Assembly: GCF_001428545.1 (NCBI RefSeq)
Contig: NZ_LMHZ01000025.1
Span: 1-63,256 of the forward strand
Length of the DNA: 63,256 nt
DNA from: Noviherbaspirillum sp. Root189
GTDB lineage: Bacteria; Pseudomonadota; Gammaproteobacteria; Burkholderiales; Burkholderiaceae_D
Direction: 5' to 3'
Shown here: piece by piece, positions 8,276 to 16,927 of the stretch
How positions within the stretch are numbered: the first letter of the stretch is position 1
Layout of the letters: each line of letters begins with the position of its first letter
The notes under the pieces: generated by a model
Databases searched by the model: none
What the model was told of the DNA's origin: nothing
The model's input: only the letters and a program-made list of their open reading frames with translations
Position numbers and translations under genes: made by a program

Positions 8276-9085
8276 TTACGACTTCCAGTGCAGCAGTCGA
8301 CTCAGGATTCCACTTTTTAGCTGCGGAAGTCTTCCGACCTTCGCCAGGATGACGGAAATGTTGTCATGGCCACCGTTGGCGTTTGCCCGTTGAATTAGGG
8401 CTTCGCATAAAGTGGGAAGTTCTGCGCCAGACTTCTCGATGATTTCATGAAATTCGTTTGCCCCTAACATGTCGGAAAGCCCATCGGAACAAATTAGGTA
8501 GAGATCGCCCTCCTCCACCTGGTGCTCGTGGAGTTCCACCTGCATTCCCGGATCGACGCCAACGGCACGGGTCACCAGGTTACGGTTCTGCGCGTAAGGA
8601 GCCCACGCTGGATCAACCAGTCCGGCATCGATCTGCTCCTGCACCAGGGAATGGTCACGGGTGATCTGGACCAGCTCGCCTTGTCGCATTCGGTAGGCAC
8701 GCGAATCGCCGACATGGGCGACCGTTAATTTATTGCCATGGAAGAGCGCCGCGACGATGGTGGTGCCCATACCGTCATATTGAACATTATCCTGCGCCGC
8801 GGTGATGACGGCGGTATTCGCGCGCTGGATTGCCTCAGTGACTAACTGGTGTAAGCGCTGATCACGCTTGCGGCCGGAAAGGTGACTGAGCCCGGTTTCA
8901 AGAGCCTGCCGTGTTACCTCAACAGCCATCGAGCTTGCCACCTCTCCGGCGTTATATCCTCCCATCCCGTCCGCCAGAATGGCAAAGCCGTATTCCGGAT
9001 TGATATGGATCGCGTCTTCATTATGCGATCGCACCATTCCGGTATCGGTCTTTCCAGCGAATTCGAGTTCGAGCTTGTGTGCCAT
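8276..9085 (-). CDS. PP2C-family serine/threonine phosphatase (Stp1-like)
   Basis: A 269-residue protein phosphatase of the bacterial PP2C/Stp1 family, which removes phosphate from Ser and Thr using two or more Mn or Mg ions. The metal-binding motifs are all present: RSHNEDA near the N-terminus, ILADGMGGYNAGEVAS, LICSDGLSDML, and GGHDNISVILA near the C-terminus. It is the upstream partner of the FHA gene, 38 bases away. No Ser/Thr kinase is in the window. The ATG at 9085 was chosen; an in-frame TTG at 9109 is an alternative, and neither has a good ribosome-binding site. Confidence 0.9.
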   Translation of the reverse strand: MAHKLELEFAGKTDTGMVRSHNEDAIHINPEYGFAILADGMGGYNAGEVASSMAVEVTRQALETGLSHLSGRKRDQRLHQLVTEAIQRANTAVITAAQDNVQYDGMGTTIVAALFHGNKLTVAHVGDSRAYRMRQGELVQITRDHSLVQEQIDAGLVDPAWAPYAQNRNLVTRAVGVDPGMQVELHEHQVEEGDLYLICSDGLSDMLGANEFHEIIEKSGAELPTLCEALIQRANANGGHDNISVILAKVGRLPQLKSGILSRLLHWKS

Positions 9086-9180
9086 GGGGCGATTATACGT
9101 GGGCGACAATATATTGGCGGTAATGCAAGGTGCTGATCAACTCAGTAGTCTGCGGAGATCGATGGAATATCCGCTCGGCA

Positions 9181-9208
9181 AAGAAAAACGGGGAGCCGAA
9201 GCTCCCCG
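9181..9208 (-). terminator. Rho-independent terminator after sucCD
   Basis: Read leftward, CGGGGAGC-TTCG-GCTCCCCG is an 8-bp GC stem with a UUCG loop followed by TTTTTCTTT. It lies about 55 bases beyond the sucD stop and closes the leftward sucC-sucD transcript before the phosphatase gene. Confidence 0.9.
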
Positions 9209-9263
9209 CAGGTACCTGATCTAATTTACCGGCCGGAGCCGGAAGTTTGAGTCAATTACTGAA

Positions 9264-10145
9264 TTACAGCGCAGCTTTCAACAGCTTCGCCATTTCCGAC
9301 GGATTCTTGGTCACGGTGATACCGCATGCTGCCATGATGTCGAGCTTGGCTTGCGCAGTGTCGTCGCCACCGGAAATCAACGCACCGGCATGGCCCATAC
9401 GCTTGCCCGGAGGAGCGGTGACGCCGGCGATGAAGCCAATCACTGGCTTCTTCATGTTGTCCTTGATCCAGCGTGCTGCGTTAGCTTCGTCAGGACCGCC
9501 GATTTCGCCGATCATGATGACGGCGTCGGTGTCCGGATCGTCGTTGAACATGCGCATGACGTCGATGTGCTTCAGACCGTTGATCGGGTCGCCGCCGATA
9601 CCGACTGCGGAAGACTGGCCCAGGCCCAGTGCGGTCAGCTGGCCGACTGCTTCATAGGTCAGTGTGCCGGAACGGGATACCACGCCGATACGGCCCTTCT
9701 TGTGGATGTGGCCCGGCATGATGCCGATCTTGATTTCGTCCGGCGTGATCAGGCCCGGGCAGTTCGGTCCGAGCAGCAGCGTCTTGCTGCCGGCTTTTGC
9801 CATGCGGTCCTTCAGTGCCAGCATGTCACGGACCGGGATGCCTTCGGTGATGCAGATGGCGAGATCGAGTTCGGCTTCAACCGCTTCCCAGATCGCGGCA
9901 GCGGCGCCTGCGGGCGGAACGTAGATCACCGAGACAGTTGCACCGGTCTGGTCTTTCGCTTCCTTGACGTTCGCGAAAATGGGGATGCCTTCGAAATCTT
10001 CGCCAGCCTTTTTCGGGTTTACGCCGGCGACGAACGCGTTCTTGCCGTTAGCATAGTCGCGGCACATGCGGGTGTGGAACTGGCCGGTCTTGCCGGTGAT
10101 GCCTTGCGTGATGACTTTGGTGTCTTTATTGATCAGAATCGACAT
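9264..10145 (-). CDS. sucD: Succinyl-CoA synthetase alpha subunit
   Basis: A 293-residue alpha subunit of ADP-forming succinyl-CoA ligase, which makes ATP from succinyl-CoA in the TCA cycle as a complex with SucC. Landmarks are the CoA-binding N-terminus ([17 protein letters not shown]-like region), [17 protein letters not shown], the conserved IGEIGG segment and the phosphohistidine loop [10 protein letters not shown] with His252. It follows sucC by 14 bases with a GGGAAG ribosome-binding site, so the subunits are made from one message. Length is normal, and a strong terminator follows. Confidence 0.97.
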   Translation of the reverse strand: MSILINKDTKVITQGITGKTGQFHTRMCRDYANGKNAFVAGVNPKKAGEDFEGIPIFANVKEAKDQTGATVSVIYVPPAGAAAAIWEAVEAELDLAICITEGIPVRDMLALKDRMAKAGSKTLLLGPNCPGLITPDEIKIGIMPGHIHKKGRIGVVSRSGTLTYEAVGQLTALGLGQSSAVGIGGDPINGLKHIDVMRMFNDDPDTDAVIMIGEIGGPDEANAARWIKDNMKKPVIGFIAGVTAPPGKRMGHAGALISGGDDTAQAKLDIMAACGITVTKNPSEMAKLLKAAL

Positions 10146-10159
10146 TTATCTTCCCTCGA

Positions 10160-11326
10160 TTATTTACCGTTGGCCGCAGCAACGACTTTCTGCGCGGCTT
10201 CTTCCATCGTGTCGGCCGAGATGATCGGCAGGCCGGAGTCGGCCAGCATCTTCTTGCCGAGGTCTTCGTTGGTACCCTTCATGCGCACGACGAGCGGCAC
10301 CTTGAGGGAAACGGCCTTGGATGCGGTGATCACGCCTTCGGCGATCACGTCGCAGCGCATGATGCCGCCGAAGATGTTGACCAGGATGGCCTTGAGGCCC
10401 GGGTTCTTCAGCATGATCTTGAATGCTTCGGTCACCTTCTCTGCCGTGGCGCCGCCGCCGACGTCGAGGAAGTTGGCCGGCTCGCCGCCGAACAGTTTGA
10501 TGGTGTCCATCGTGGCCATTGCCAGGCCTGCGCCGTTCACGAGGCAGCCGATGTTGCCGTCGAGGGAGATGTAGGCGAGGTCGAACTTCGATGCTTCCAC
10601 TTCAGCCGGATCTTCTTCGTCGAGGTCACGCATGGCGACGATCTCGGGCTGACGGAACAGCGCGTTGGAGTCGAAGTTGAACTTGGCGTCGAGGGCGATG
10701 ACCTTGCCGTCGCCGGTCAGGATCAGCGGGTTGATTTCGGCCAGCGAGGAATCGGTTTCCCAGTAGGCTTTGTACAGGCCTTGCAGCTGCTTGCGTGCGT
10801 CGGCGATCGAGCCGGCCGGCACACCGATCTTGGCGGAGATCGAGTCGGCGTCGGCATCGGTCAGACCGGTTGCCGGATCGATGACGACCTTGTGGATGAG
10901 TTCAGGGTGCTTCTCGGCGACTTCTTCGATGTCCATACCGCCTTCGCTGGAGGCCATCAGGACGACGCGCTGGCTGGTACGGTCGGTCACCATACTGACG
11001 TACAGTTCCTTCTTGATGTCTGCGCCATCTTCGATCAGCAGGCGACGGACCTTCTGGCCTTCCGGACCGGTCTGGTGCGTGACGAGCTGCATACCCATGA
11101 TCGCTTCCGCGTATTCCTTGACTTGCTCGAGCGACTTGGCAACCTTGACGCCGCCGCCCTTGCCGCGGCCGCCCGCGTGGATCTGAGCCTTGACGACCCA
11201 CACCGGGCCTCCAAGAGTTTCGGCCGCCTTGACCGCTTCTTCAACGGAAAAGCACGGGATACCGCGCGGAACCGTCACTCCGTACTTACGGAGGATTTCT
11301 TTGCCCTGATACTCATGGATTTTCAT
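10160..11326 (-). CDS. sucC: Succinyl-CoA synthetase beta subunit
   Basis: A 388-residue beta subunit with an N-terminal ATP-grasp domain ([37 protein letters not shown] with its metal-binding residues) and a C-terminal flavodoxin-like domain ([45 protein letters not shown]). It binds nucleotide and succinate, while SucD carries the CoA site and phosphohistidine. It lies 14 bases upstream of sucD and 44 bases downstream of the DUF2889 gene, so transcription may come partly from that gene. Length is exactly the family norm. Confidence 0.97.
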   Translation of the reverse strand: MKIHEYQGKEILRKYGVTVPRGIPCFSVEEAVKAAETLGGPVWVVKAQIHAGGRGKGGGVKVAKSLEQVKEYAEAIMGMQLVTHQTGPEGQKVRRLLIEDGADIKKELYVSMVTDRTSQRVVLMASSEGGMDIEEVAEKHPELIHKVVIDPATGLTDADADSISAKIGVPAGSIADARKQLQGLYKAYWETDSSLAEINPLILTGDGKVIALDAKFNFDSNALFRQPEIVAMRDLDEEDPAEVEASKFDLAYISLDGNIGCLVNGAGLAMATMDTIKLFGGEPANFLDVGGGATAEKVTEAFKIMLKNPGLKAILVNIFGGIMRCDVIAEGVITASKAVSLKVPLVVRMKGTNEDLGKKMLADSGLPIISADTMEEAAQKVVAAANGK

Positions 11327-11370
11327 GCGAGCTTCCCTTCAGACGCTTAGTAAAAATAACCTTGTTGGAA

Positions 11371-11952
11371 TTAACTGGATTCGGATACTGCTTGTGGTTT
11401 AACCGCCCAGCGCGGGTAATACTTGGCAACCGCTTCGCCGTCAGTGCGCAGTGCATGGCAGCGGTCGAGTTGGAATGGCTTGTGTGCCTGCTCATCGGTC
11501 GCGGCACCGTCGCGGGTATCGAAGACATCGCCTGCGAAGGCCTGAATCGCAGCAGTCGGCAAAACCTGCGCCAGTTCGGTCAGATGCGTGCAACCATTGG
11601 TGCCGGACAAACGTTGTTTGACGCCGTCACGGAAACCTTTCATCAGGTTCAGGCCGATCAGTTTTTTATAGTCGGGGCCAATGGTGTCGCAATGTCCGGG
11701 ATACGGCACCGCGTCGGACACCGCTTCAGCATCAACGACATTTAACTGGAGATCAATGGTAAGGCGCAGCCAGAGACTGTGGATTGGCTCACCCGCAGGG
11801 CGTATGCCTGAAGCCAGCTTGCTATCGCGTGTCTTGGTGTCTGAAATGTGCGCGTCGATGTCCCACAAACCGTCGTCGCGTGCGAAAGCTTCGATCTGGA
11901 TTGCGCGGGTGTGCTTGAGGGCACGGCGTGAGGACGGCGGAGATAAGGGCAT
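11371..11952 (-). CDS. DUF2889 family protein
   Basis: A 193-residue protein of the DUF2889 family, a conserved unknown of Proteobacteria that in Burkholderiales usually sits between recX and sucC, as it does here. Visible features are the opening RRALKHTRAIQIEAFARDDGLWDIDAHISDTK, then LRLTIDLQLNVVDAEAVSDAVPYPGHCDTIGPDY, and a cysteine/histidine-bearing stretch GTNGCTHLTEL. Its beta-rich first half and conserved CHD and GCTHL segments could bind a metal or cofactor, but no activity is known to me. The ATG at 11952 is preferred over an in-frame TTG three codons upstream. No signal peptide or membrane segment. Confidence 0.85.
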   Translation of the reverse strand: MPLSPPSSRRALKHTRAIQIEAFARDDGLWDIDAHISDTKTRDSKLASGIRPAGEPIHSLWLRLTIDLQLNVVDAEAVSDAVPYPGHCDTIGPDYKKLIGLNLMKGFRDGVKQRLSGTNGCTHLTELAQVLPTAAIQAFAGDVFDTRDGAATDEQAHKPFQLDRCHALRTDGEAVAKYYPRWAVKPQAVSESS

Positions 11953-12255
11953 AAAGACCAATGCCTGTGAAGCGGCAAAATAAAAGCCGCATTTGCGTGT
12001 CGCTGTCGCAGTTTCTACGACAGCAGCCGCTCATGCGGCGCTGCAAAAACCACGAAAGTGTAGCACAGGTCATTGGCGCATAGCCATCGCGACATTTCCA
12101 TGCATGAAAAAGGGACGGAAATGCTTATATGGCTAGAAAGTACGTGTACAACAAGAAATTTATGGGCGACCTGCAGACATTCTCTAAAGACATTCAAGAA
12201 TTTTATTTCTTGATCTTCTGTTTTGTTATAACAGCAACGGAATTAAAGACCGCAT
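11953..12255. other. Intergenic gap between recX and the DUF2889 gene
   Basis: About 300 bases with no supported gene. The half near recX (12130-12255) is AT-rich and may hold the promoter of the leftward DUF2889-sucCD unit, but I cannot point to a convincing -35/-10 pair. Small frames on both strands lack ribosome-binding sites. Confidence 0.4.
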
Positions 12256-12717
12256 TCAGGATGGGTCTTCATCGGCTTCGGCCCGACGAATCGCCGTCTG
12301 AATCGCTGAGTGCGAAAAACCACGCTGCTGGAGGAATCGCATTTGTTTGGCCCGCTCGGCAGCGTCAACCGGGGGCTGCTTAAAACGCTTGCGCCAGACT
12401 TCAGTGGCACGTGATGCTTCGTCCTGAGAGAGTGTCGCCTTAATGTCGCTGAGTGCTTCGCCAGCTATGCCGTGGGTCTGCAATTCGGAAAGGATGCGTG
12501 TATTGCCAAAGCGGGAGGCTCGACGATGCACGAGGGATTCGGAAAAACGGGTTTGGGAAAGGAATTTGGAAGCTTCAAGCCAGTCGAGCAATGCTTCGAC
12601 ATCGTCGCTTTCCTGCGCGTAGCGGGACAATTTGCGGCCAAGCTCAAGCCGACTGTGCTCACGTGTGGATAAATACTTCAGAGCCCGCGCCTTCAGGCTC
12701 ATTTGCAACTTTGCCAT
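12256..12717 (-). CDS. recX: RecA regulator RecX
   Basis: A 153-residue RecX, a helical protein that binds within the RecA filament groove and limits its extension and recombinase activity. It shows the three-helix repeats: [43 protein letters not shown], and [21 protein letters not shown]. The N-terminus and length are normal. It lies 295 bases downstream of recA on the same strand. That gap contains no gene and only a weak CTCCG/CGGAG hairpin near 12750. Because recX shares the strand with recA, SOS-induced read-through probably contributes to its expression. Confidence 0.92.
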   Translation of the reverse strand: MAKLQMSLKARALKYLSTREHSRLELGRKLSRYAQESDDVEALLDWLEASKFLSQTRFSESLVHRRASRFGNTRILSELQTHGIAGEALSDIKATLSQDEASRATEVWRKRFKQPPVDAAERAKQMRFLQQRGFSHSAIQTAIRRAEADEDPS

Positions 12718-13012
12718 GGTGTGTCACTTGAAAATTATCACCAGCCTCCGTAAAACCGGAGTCCGGGAACGTATCGTCCTGCGGCTCGCGACCCACAGGG
12801 CATGCATACATGTCGCCGAGTATTCGATGAAGGCATGTCACTCGCGTGACATTCTTAAGTTGCAAGTTGCGATGCCCTCACATTCATCCTGGTGAAATAT
12901 TCCGGCTTCCGGCGCGGGCTCTTTCACGTGAAGTAAGCTAATACAAAACTAGTAGATGATGCGCGGAGCAGGCCAACGGCACCTGCCCGCTTGTACCGAT
13001 GTTGACCGGACC

Positions 13013-14083
13013 TTACTCGGAATCGGTTGCGGATGCCGTTGCTGCCGGCACTGCCTGTCCGGGTGGCAATTCGGGAACGCCAAGCGATGCACGCACCTTG
13101 TTTTCGATCTCACGCGCCAATTGCGGATGCTCTTTCAGGAAGTTACGCGCATTGTCCTTGCCCTGGCCAATACGTTCGCCGTTATAGCTGTACCAGGCGC
13201 CGGCCTTTTCCACGATCTTCGCTTCCGAACCGAGGTCAAGGATTTCACCTTCACGGGATGTGCCTTCGCCATAAAGAATGTCGAAGTGCGCTTCGCGGAA
13301 CGGAGGAGCAACCTTGTTCTTGACGACTTTGACCTTGGTTTCGTTACCGATGACTTCATCGCCGGACTTGATCGAGCCGGTACGGCGAATGTCCAGACGC
13401 ACGGACGCGTAGAACTTGAGCGCATTACCACCGGTAGTCGTTTCCGGGTTGCCGAACATAACGCCGATCTTCATACGGATCTGGTTAATGAAGATCACCA
13501 GCGTATTGGTGCGGTTGATGCTGCCGGTCAGTTTACGCAGCGCCTGGGACATCAGACGTGCCTGCAAACCTGGCAGGGAATCACCCATGTCGCCTTCGAT
13601 TTCAGCGCGCGGCGTCAGGGCTGCCACGGAGTCGACGACCACCAGGTCCACACTGCCGGAACGTACCAGCGCATCGCAGATTTCCAGTGCCTGTTCGCCG
13701 GTATCTGGCTGCGAAATCAGCAACTCAGACAGGTTCACCCCAAGCTTCTGTGCATACCCGACGTCCAGTGCGTGCTCAGCATCGATAAATGCGCAGGTGC
13801 CGCCGATTTTTTGCATTTCTGCGATGGCTTGCAGAGTCAGTGTCGTTTTACCCGAGGATTCCGGGCCGTAGATTTCCACTACACGGCCACGCGGCAGACC
13901 ACCGACGCCGAGAGCGATATCCAGGCCCAGGGAACCCGTCGACACAACCTGCACTTCTTCCGCAACCGCGCCGTCCACCATGCGCATCACGGAACCCTTG
14001 CCAAACTGCTTTTCAATCTGCGCCAGCGCCGCCGCAAGTGCCTTGCTCTTTTCGGGATTTTGCGCTGCTTTCTTTTCGTCCAT
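13013..14083 (-). CDS. recA: Recombinase RecA
   Basis: A 356-residue RecA that forms nucleoprotein filaments on single-stranded DNA, catalyses strand exchange and triggers LexA self-cleavage. Landmarks are the N-terminal [22 protein letters not shown], Walker A GPESSGKT at 73-80, the [12 protein letters not shown] Walker B region, the loop with [20 protein letters not shown], and the acidic, disordered C-terminal tail rich in Ala, Thr and Pro. A textbook LexA box lies about 80 bases upstream. It is followed on the same strand by recX. Nothing unusual in length or motifs. Confidence 0.98.
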   Translation of the reverse strand: MDEKKAAQNPEKSKALAAALAQIEKQFGKGSVMRMVDGAVAEEVQVVSTGSLGLDIALGVGGLPRGRVVEIYGPESSGKTTLTLQAIAEMQKIGGTCAFIDAEHALDVGYAQKLGVNLSELLISQPDTGEQALEICDALVRSGSVDLVVVDSVAALTPRAEIEGDMGDSLPGLQARLMSQALRKLTGSINRTNTLVIFINQIRMKIGVMFGNPETTTGGNALKFYASVRLDIRRTGSIKSGDEVIGNETKVKVVKNKVAPPFREAHFDILYGEGTSREGEILDLGSEAKIVEKAGAWYSYNGERIGQGKDNARNFLKEHPQLAREIENKVRASLGVPELPPGQAVPAATASATDSE

Positions 14084-14164
14084 AACGGTATTCTTTCGAC
14101 GGTTGGTTATTAAGTGATTGGCGAGTCTTCCATCTGGAGGCGCCTTTCAACGTCACAAGGCATA

Positions 14165-14180
14165 CTGTATAAAAAAACAG
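14165..14180. promoter_or_regulatory. LexA (SOS) box of recA
   Basis: CTGTATAAAAAAACAG fits the SOS consensus CTGT-N8-ACAG exactly, flanked by A and T as expected. It lies 82 bases upstream of the recA start in the 308-base gap between recA and the divergent response-regulator gene. LexA repression of recA is well established in Proteobacteria. The rest of the gap (14181-14391) should hold the promoter for the rightward two-component operon; I did not identify it. Confidence 0.92.
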
Positions 14181-14391
14181 TGATTGATGCAAGCATCATT
14201 TTCCATTGACGACAATCTTTATTAAGATGGTACTAGAGTGCAAAGTATCGGGATGGACAGGCTCCAAAATCGGACCGCTGTAAAGCGTGTATTAATTCAG
14301 TAGCAGTTGCGCGGTTAGGAAATCGTTGCCTTGCTGCTATTGATGAAAGGCAATAGACTTACTTATTAACCCTAACTGCGGTTTGACTCCT

Positions 14392-15093
14392 ATGCGCATC
14401 CTCCTTGCCGAAGACGACAGTGTACTAGCCGATGGCCTTACCCGTTCGCTGCGACAGTCCGGTTACGCGACGGATTGCGTGAAGAACGGGCTGGAAGCAG
14501 ATTCTGCCCTGTCGACCCAGGATTTCGACCTGCTGATCCTCGATCTTGGCTTGCCAAAGATGCCGGGACTGGAAGTGCTAAGGCGCCTGCGCGCCCGCAA
14601 TTCCCGCCTGCCTGTTCTAATTTTGACCGCCGGCGACTCCGTCGAGCAGCGCGTGAAGGGACTGGATCTTGGCGCGGATGACTTTATGGCAAAACCGTTC
14701 GCCTTGTCGGAACTGGAAGCGCGCGTACGGGCGCTGACGCGACGCGGTGCCGGTGGAGGTCCGACAGTCATCAAGCATGGCCCGTTGTCGTATGACCAGG
14801 TTGGACGAATTGCTTATATGAATGAACAGATGCTGGATCTGTCTGCGCGTGAACTCGGCCTGCTGGAGGTACTGCTGCAACGTACCGGCCGTCTGGTATC
14901 CAAGGAACAACTGGTCGACCACCTGTGCGAATGGGGGGAAGAAGTCAGCAACAATGCCATCGAAGTCTACGTCCATCGCCTGCGCAAGAAAATAGAAGTC
15001 GGCGGCGTCCGGATTGCCACAGTCCGTGGACTGGGCTATTGCCTTGAAAAATTTTCCGATGCCGCTGCACAGGGAGCGCCAGCATCAAGCTGA
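14392..15093 (+). CDS. OmpR/TctD-type response regulator
   Basis: A 233-residue response regulator with a receiver domain (MRILLAEDDS acidic pocket, phospho-acceptor Asp51 in ILDLGLPKMPGLEVLRR, ILTAGD, and KPFALSELEARVRAL) and an OmpR-type winged-helix DNA-binding domain (LSARELGLLEVLLQRTGRLVSKEQL ... SNNAIEVYVHRLRKKIE ... TVRGLGYCL). The ATG at 14392 fits the family start; a TTG three codons upstream is less likely. The histidine kinase starts 8 bases after the stop and the symporter subunits follow, so the regulator probably controls uptake of the symporter substrate. It is divergent from recA. Confidence 0.93.
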   Translation: MRILLAEDDSVLADGLTRSLRQSGYATDCVKNGLEADSALSTQDFDLLILDLGLPKMPGLEVLRRLRARNSRLPVLILTAGDSVEQRVKGLDLGADDFMAKPFALSELEARVRALTRRGAGGGPTVIKHGPLSYDQVGRIAYMNEQMLDLSARELGLLEVLLQRTGRLVSKEQLVDHLCEWGEEVSNNAIEVYVHRLRKKIEVGGVRIATVRGLGYCLEKFSDAAAQGAPASS

Positions 15094-15101
15094 CCTCGCT
15101 C

Positions 15102-16652
15102 ATGACCGACTCCCGTCGTAAGGCCGGCGCCGAGCCCGCCTCGGAATCACCCCCGCCCACCGCTTACGGAGCAGTCGCTACCCAGCCGGAGGAACGCATA
15201 CAGCGCTCGCTGTTCGGTGAAATCCTGGACTGGATGCTGGTGCCGCTCCTGCTTCTATGGCCGATGAGTATCGCCATTACCTATCTGGTTGCCAAATCGA
15301 TTGCCAACCATCCTTTCGATCGCGCACTGGACGACAATGTGATTGTGGTTGCCCAGCAGGTCAAGGAAGTCAACGGCAAGATCGTGACCCACCTGCCAGG
15401 ATCGGCACGCGATATTTTGCGCGCCGACGACATCGACAATATCTATTTCCAGGTCAGCGGGCCGCTGGGCGAATTCATCGACGGCGATGACGAATTGCCC
15501 ATGCCGGTCGACGAGGAAAAGCCCCCTGCCGGTTCGGTCAAGTTCCGCAATGACATCGTTCGCGGCGTCGACGTCCGGGTCGCTTATGTCTATATCGACC
15601 TGCGCCGTTCGCGCAACAGCAATCCCAAAACAAAAGAATCCAATGTCGTCCTCATACAGGTAGCGGAAACCCTGGATAAGCGCACGCAGCTCGCCAATGA
15701 AATCATCAAGGGTGTGATTCTTCCGCAGTTCATCATTCTGCCGATTGCGCTTGCGCTGGTATGGTTTGCCCTGTCTCGCGGTTTGTCGCCGCTGGCCGAA
15801 TTGCAGCAAAAGATTCGTGCGCGGCGTCCGGATGACCTGAGTCCGATCGATTCGGGCCAGGTACCGGAAGAGATCTCGCCGCTGGTTCGTTCGCTCAACG
15901 AGATGCTGGCCCGCCTTTCGCAAAGTATCGAAATGCAAAAGCGTTTCATCGCCGATGCTGCCCATCAGATGAAAACACCGCTGGCGGGCATGCGCATGCA
16001 GTCCGAGCTGGCTCTGCGTGAAACGCGTCAGGAGGAAATTCACCGCTCGCTCGAACAGCTGTCGAAAAGCTCGGAAAGCGCCACCCGACTTGTGAACCAG
16101 CTGCTGGCACTGGCTCGCGCGGAGAATCAGACGCCGGAAACCAAGCCTTTTGCACCGCTCGAGCTGTCGGAATTGGCGCGTAATGTTGTGCATGACTGGG
16201 TGCCGCAATCCTTTTCAGAAAGGATTGACCTCGGTTTCGAACAGCCGGGGCACCCTGTGATGGTGATGGGAAATTCGATGATGCTGCGGGAATTGCTCAG
16301 CAACCTGATCGACAATGCGCTGCGTTATACGCCGCAGGACGGCCACGTCACCGTGCGGGTGCGCACCAATGTGACGGAAGAACAGGCAATCCTGGAAGTC
16401 GAAGATACCGGCCCCGGCATTCCTTCGGCGGAGCGGGGGCATGTTTTCGAACGCTTTTATCGCATCCTGGGAAGCAACGTGGAAGGTAGCGGCCTGGGCC
16501 TGGCCATCGTGCGCGAAATCGCGCAGCAACACGGGGCGACAGTCGACATTTTCAATAATCCGCATTCCCAGGATCCCAGGCATCCCGGTAGCCTGTTCCG
16601 TGTCACGCTGCGCATGGCGCAGCGCCCGGATTTTATCGAGGACATAGGCTGA
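15102..16652 (+). CDS. Sensor histidine kinase (TctE-like)
   Basis: A 516-residue membrane histidine kinase. After a polar 40-residue N-terminus come TM1 (about 44-66), a periplasmic sensor region of roughly 135 residues, TM2 (about 203-223), a HAMP-like linker, the dimerisation helix with the phospho-acceptor His288 in AAHQMKTPLAGMRMQ, and the ATPase domain with ELLSNLIDNALRYTP, VEDTGPGIP and GSGLGLAIVREI. Its stop overlaps the next start (TGATG at 16650-16654), tying it to the symporter genes. The sensed ligand is unknown, and an organic acid is a reasonable guess from the symporter family. Confidence 0.93.
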   Translation: MTDSRRKAGAEPASESPPPTAYGAVATQPEERIQRSLFGEILDWMLVPLLLLWPMSIAITYLVAKSIANHPFDRALDDNVIVVAQQVKEVNGKIVTHLPGSARDILRADDIDNIYFQVSGPLGEFIDGDDELPMPVDEEKPPAGSVKFRNDIVRGVDVRVAYVYIDLRRSRNSNPKTKESNVVLIQVAETLDKRTQLANEIIKGVILPQFIILPIALALVWFALSRGLSPLAELQQKIRARRPDDLSPIDSGQVPEEISPLVRSLNEMLARLSQSIEMQKRFIADAAHQMKTPLAGMRMQSELALRETRQEEIHRSLEQLSKSSESATRLVNQLLALARAENQTPETKPFAPLELSELARNVVHDWVPQSFSERIDLGFEQPGHPVMVMGNSMMLRELLSNLIDNALRYTPQDGHVTVRVRTNVTEEQAILEVEDTGPGIPSAERGHVFERFYRILGSNVEGSGLGLAIVREIAQQHGATVDIFNNPHSQDPRHPGSLFRVTLRMAQRPDFIEDIG

Positions 16653-16927
16653 TGGATTCTCAACAACTCCTGCAACGCCGCAGGTTGTACTGGCGTCGCG
16701 TACAGCGCTTCACCCTGCTGCTGATCGGACTCTGGTTTTTCATGACCTTCGGGATGATTTTCTTCGCGCGCGAGTTATCCGGATTCAGCATTCTCGGCTG
16801 GCCGTTTTCTTTCTACATGGCGGGGCAAGGCCTGACCGTGTTCTATCTCCTTATTGTTATCGTCTACATGCAGTACATGACACGCCTGGACAAACTGCTC
16901 AACGACGAGCCTCCCCATGTCGAATAA
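16652..16927 (+). CDS. DUF4212 small subunit of a sodium:solute symporter
   Basis: A 91-residue membrane protein with two transmembrane helices (about 20-42 and 53-78) and the DUF4212 pattern, LLQRRRLYWRRVQRFTLLLIGLWFFMTFG ... WPFSFYMAGQGLTVFYLLIVIVYMQYM. In this family the small protein accompanies a large SSS-type symporter and is thought to be its second subunit. It overlaps the kinase stop by one base and the symporter start by 11 bases, so all three are translationally coupled. Confidence 0.92.
   Translation: MDSQQLLQRRRLYWRRVQRFTLLLIGLWFFMTFGMIFFARELSGFSILGWPFSFYMAGQGLTVFYLLIVIVYMQYMTRLDKLLNDEPPHVE

Noticed and set aside
12956-14113. Rightward 385-residue open frame
   Set aside because: It is antisense to recA and is a composition artefact.
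14326-14353. TTGCCTT/AAGGCAA hairpin before the response regulator
   Set aside because: A 7-bp stem with a 14-base loop and no U-run is too weak to call an attenuator or riboswitch.
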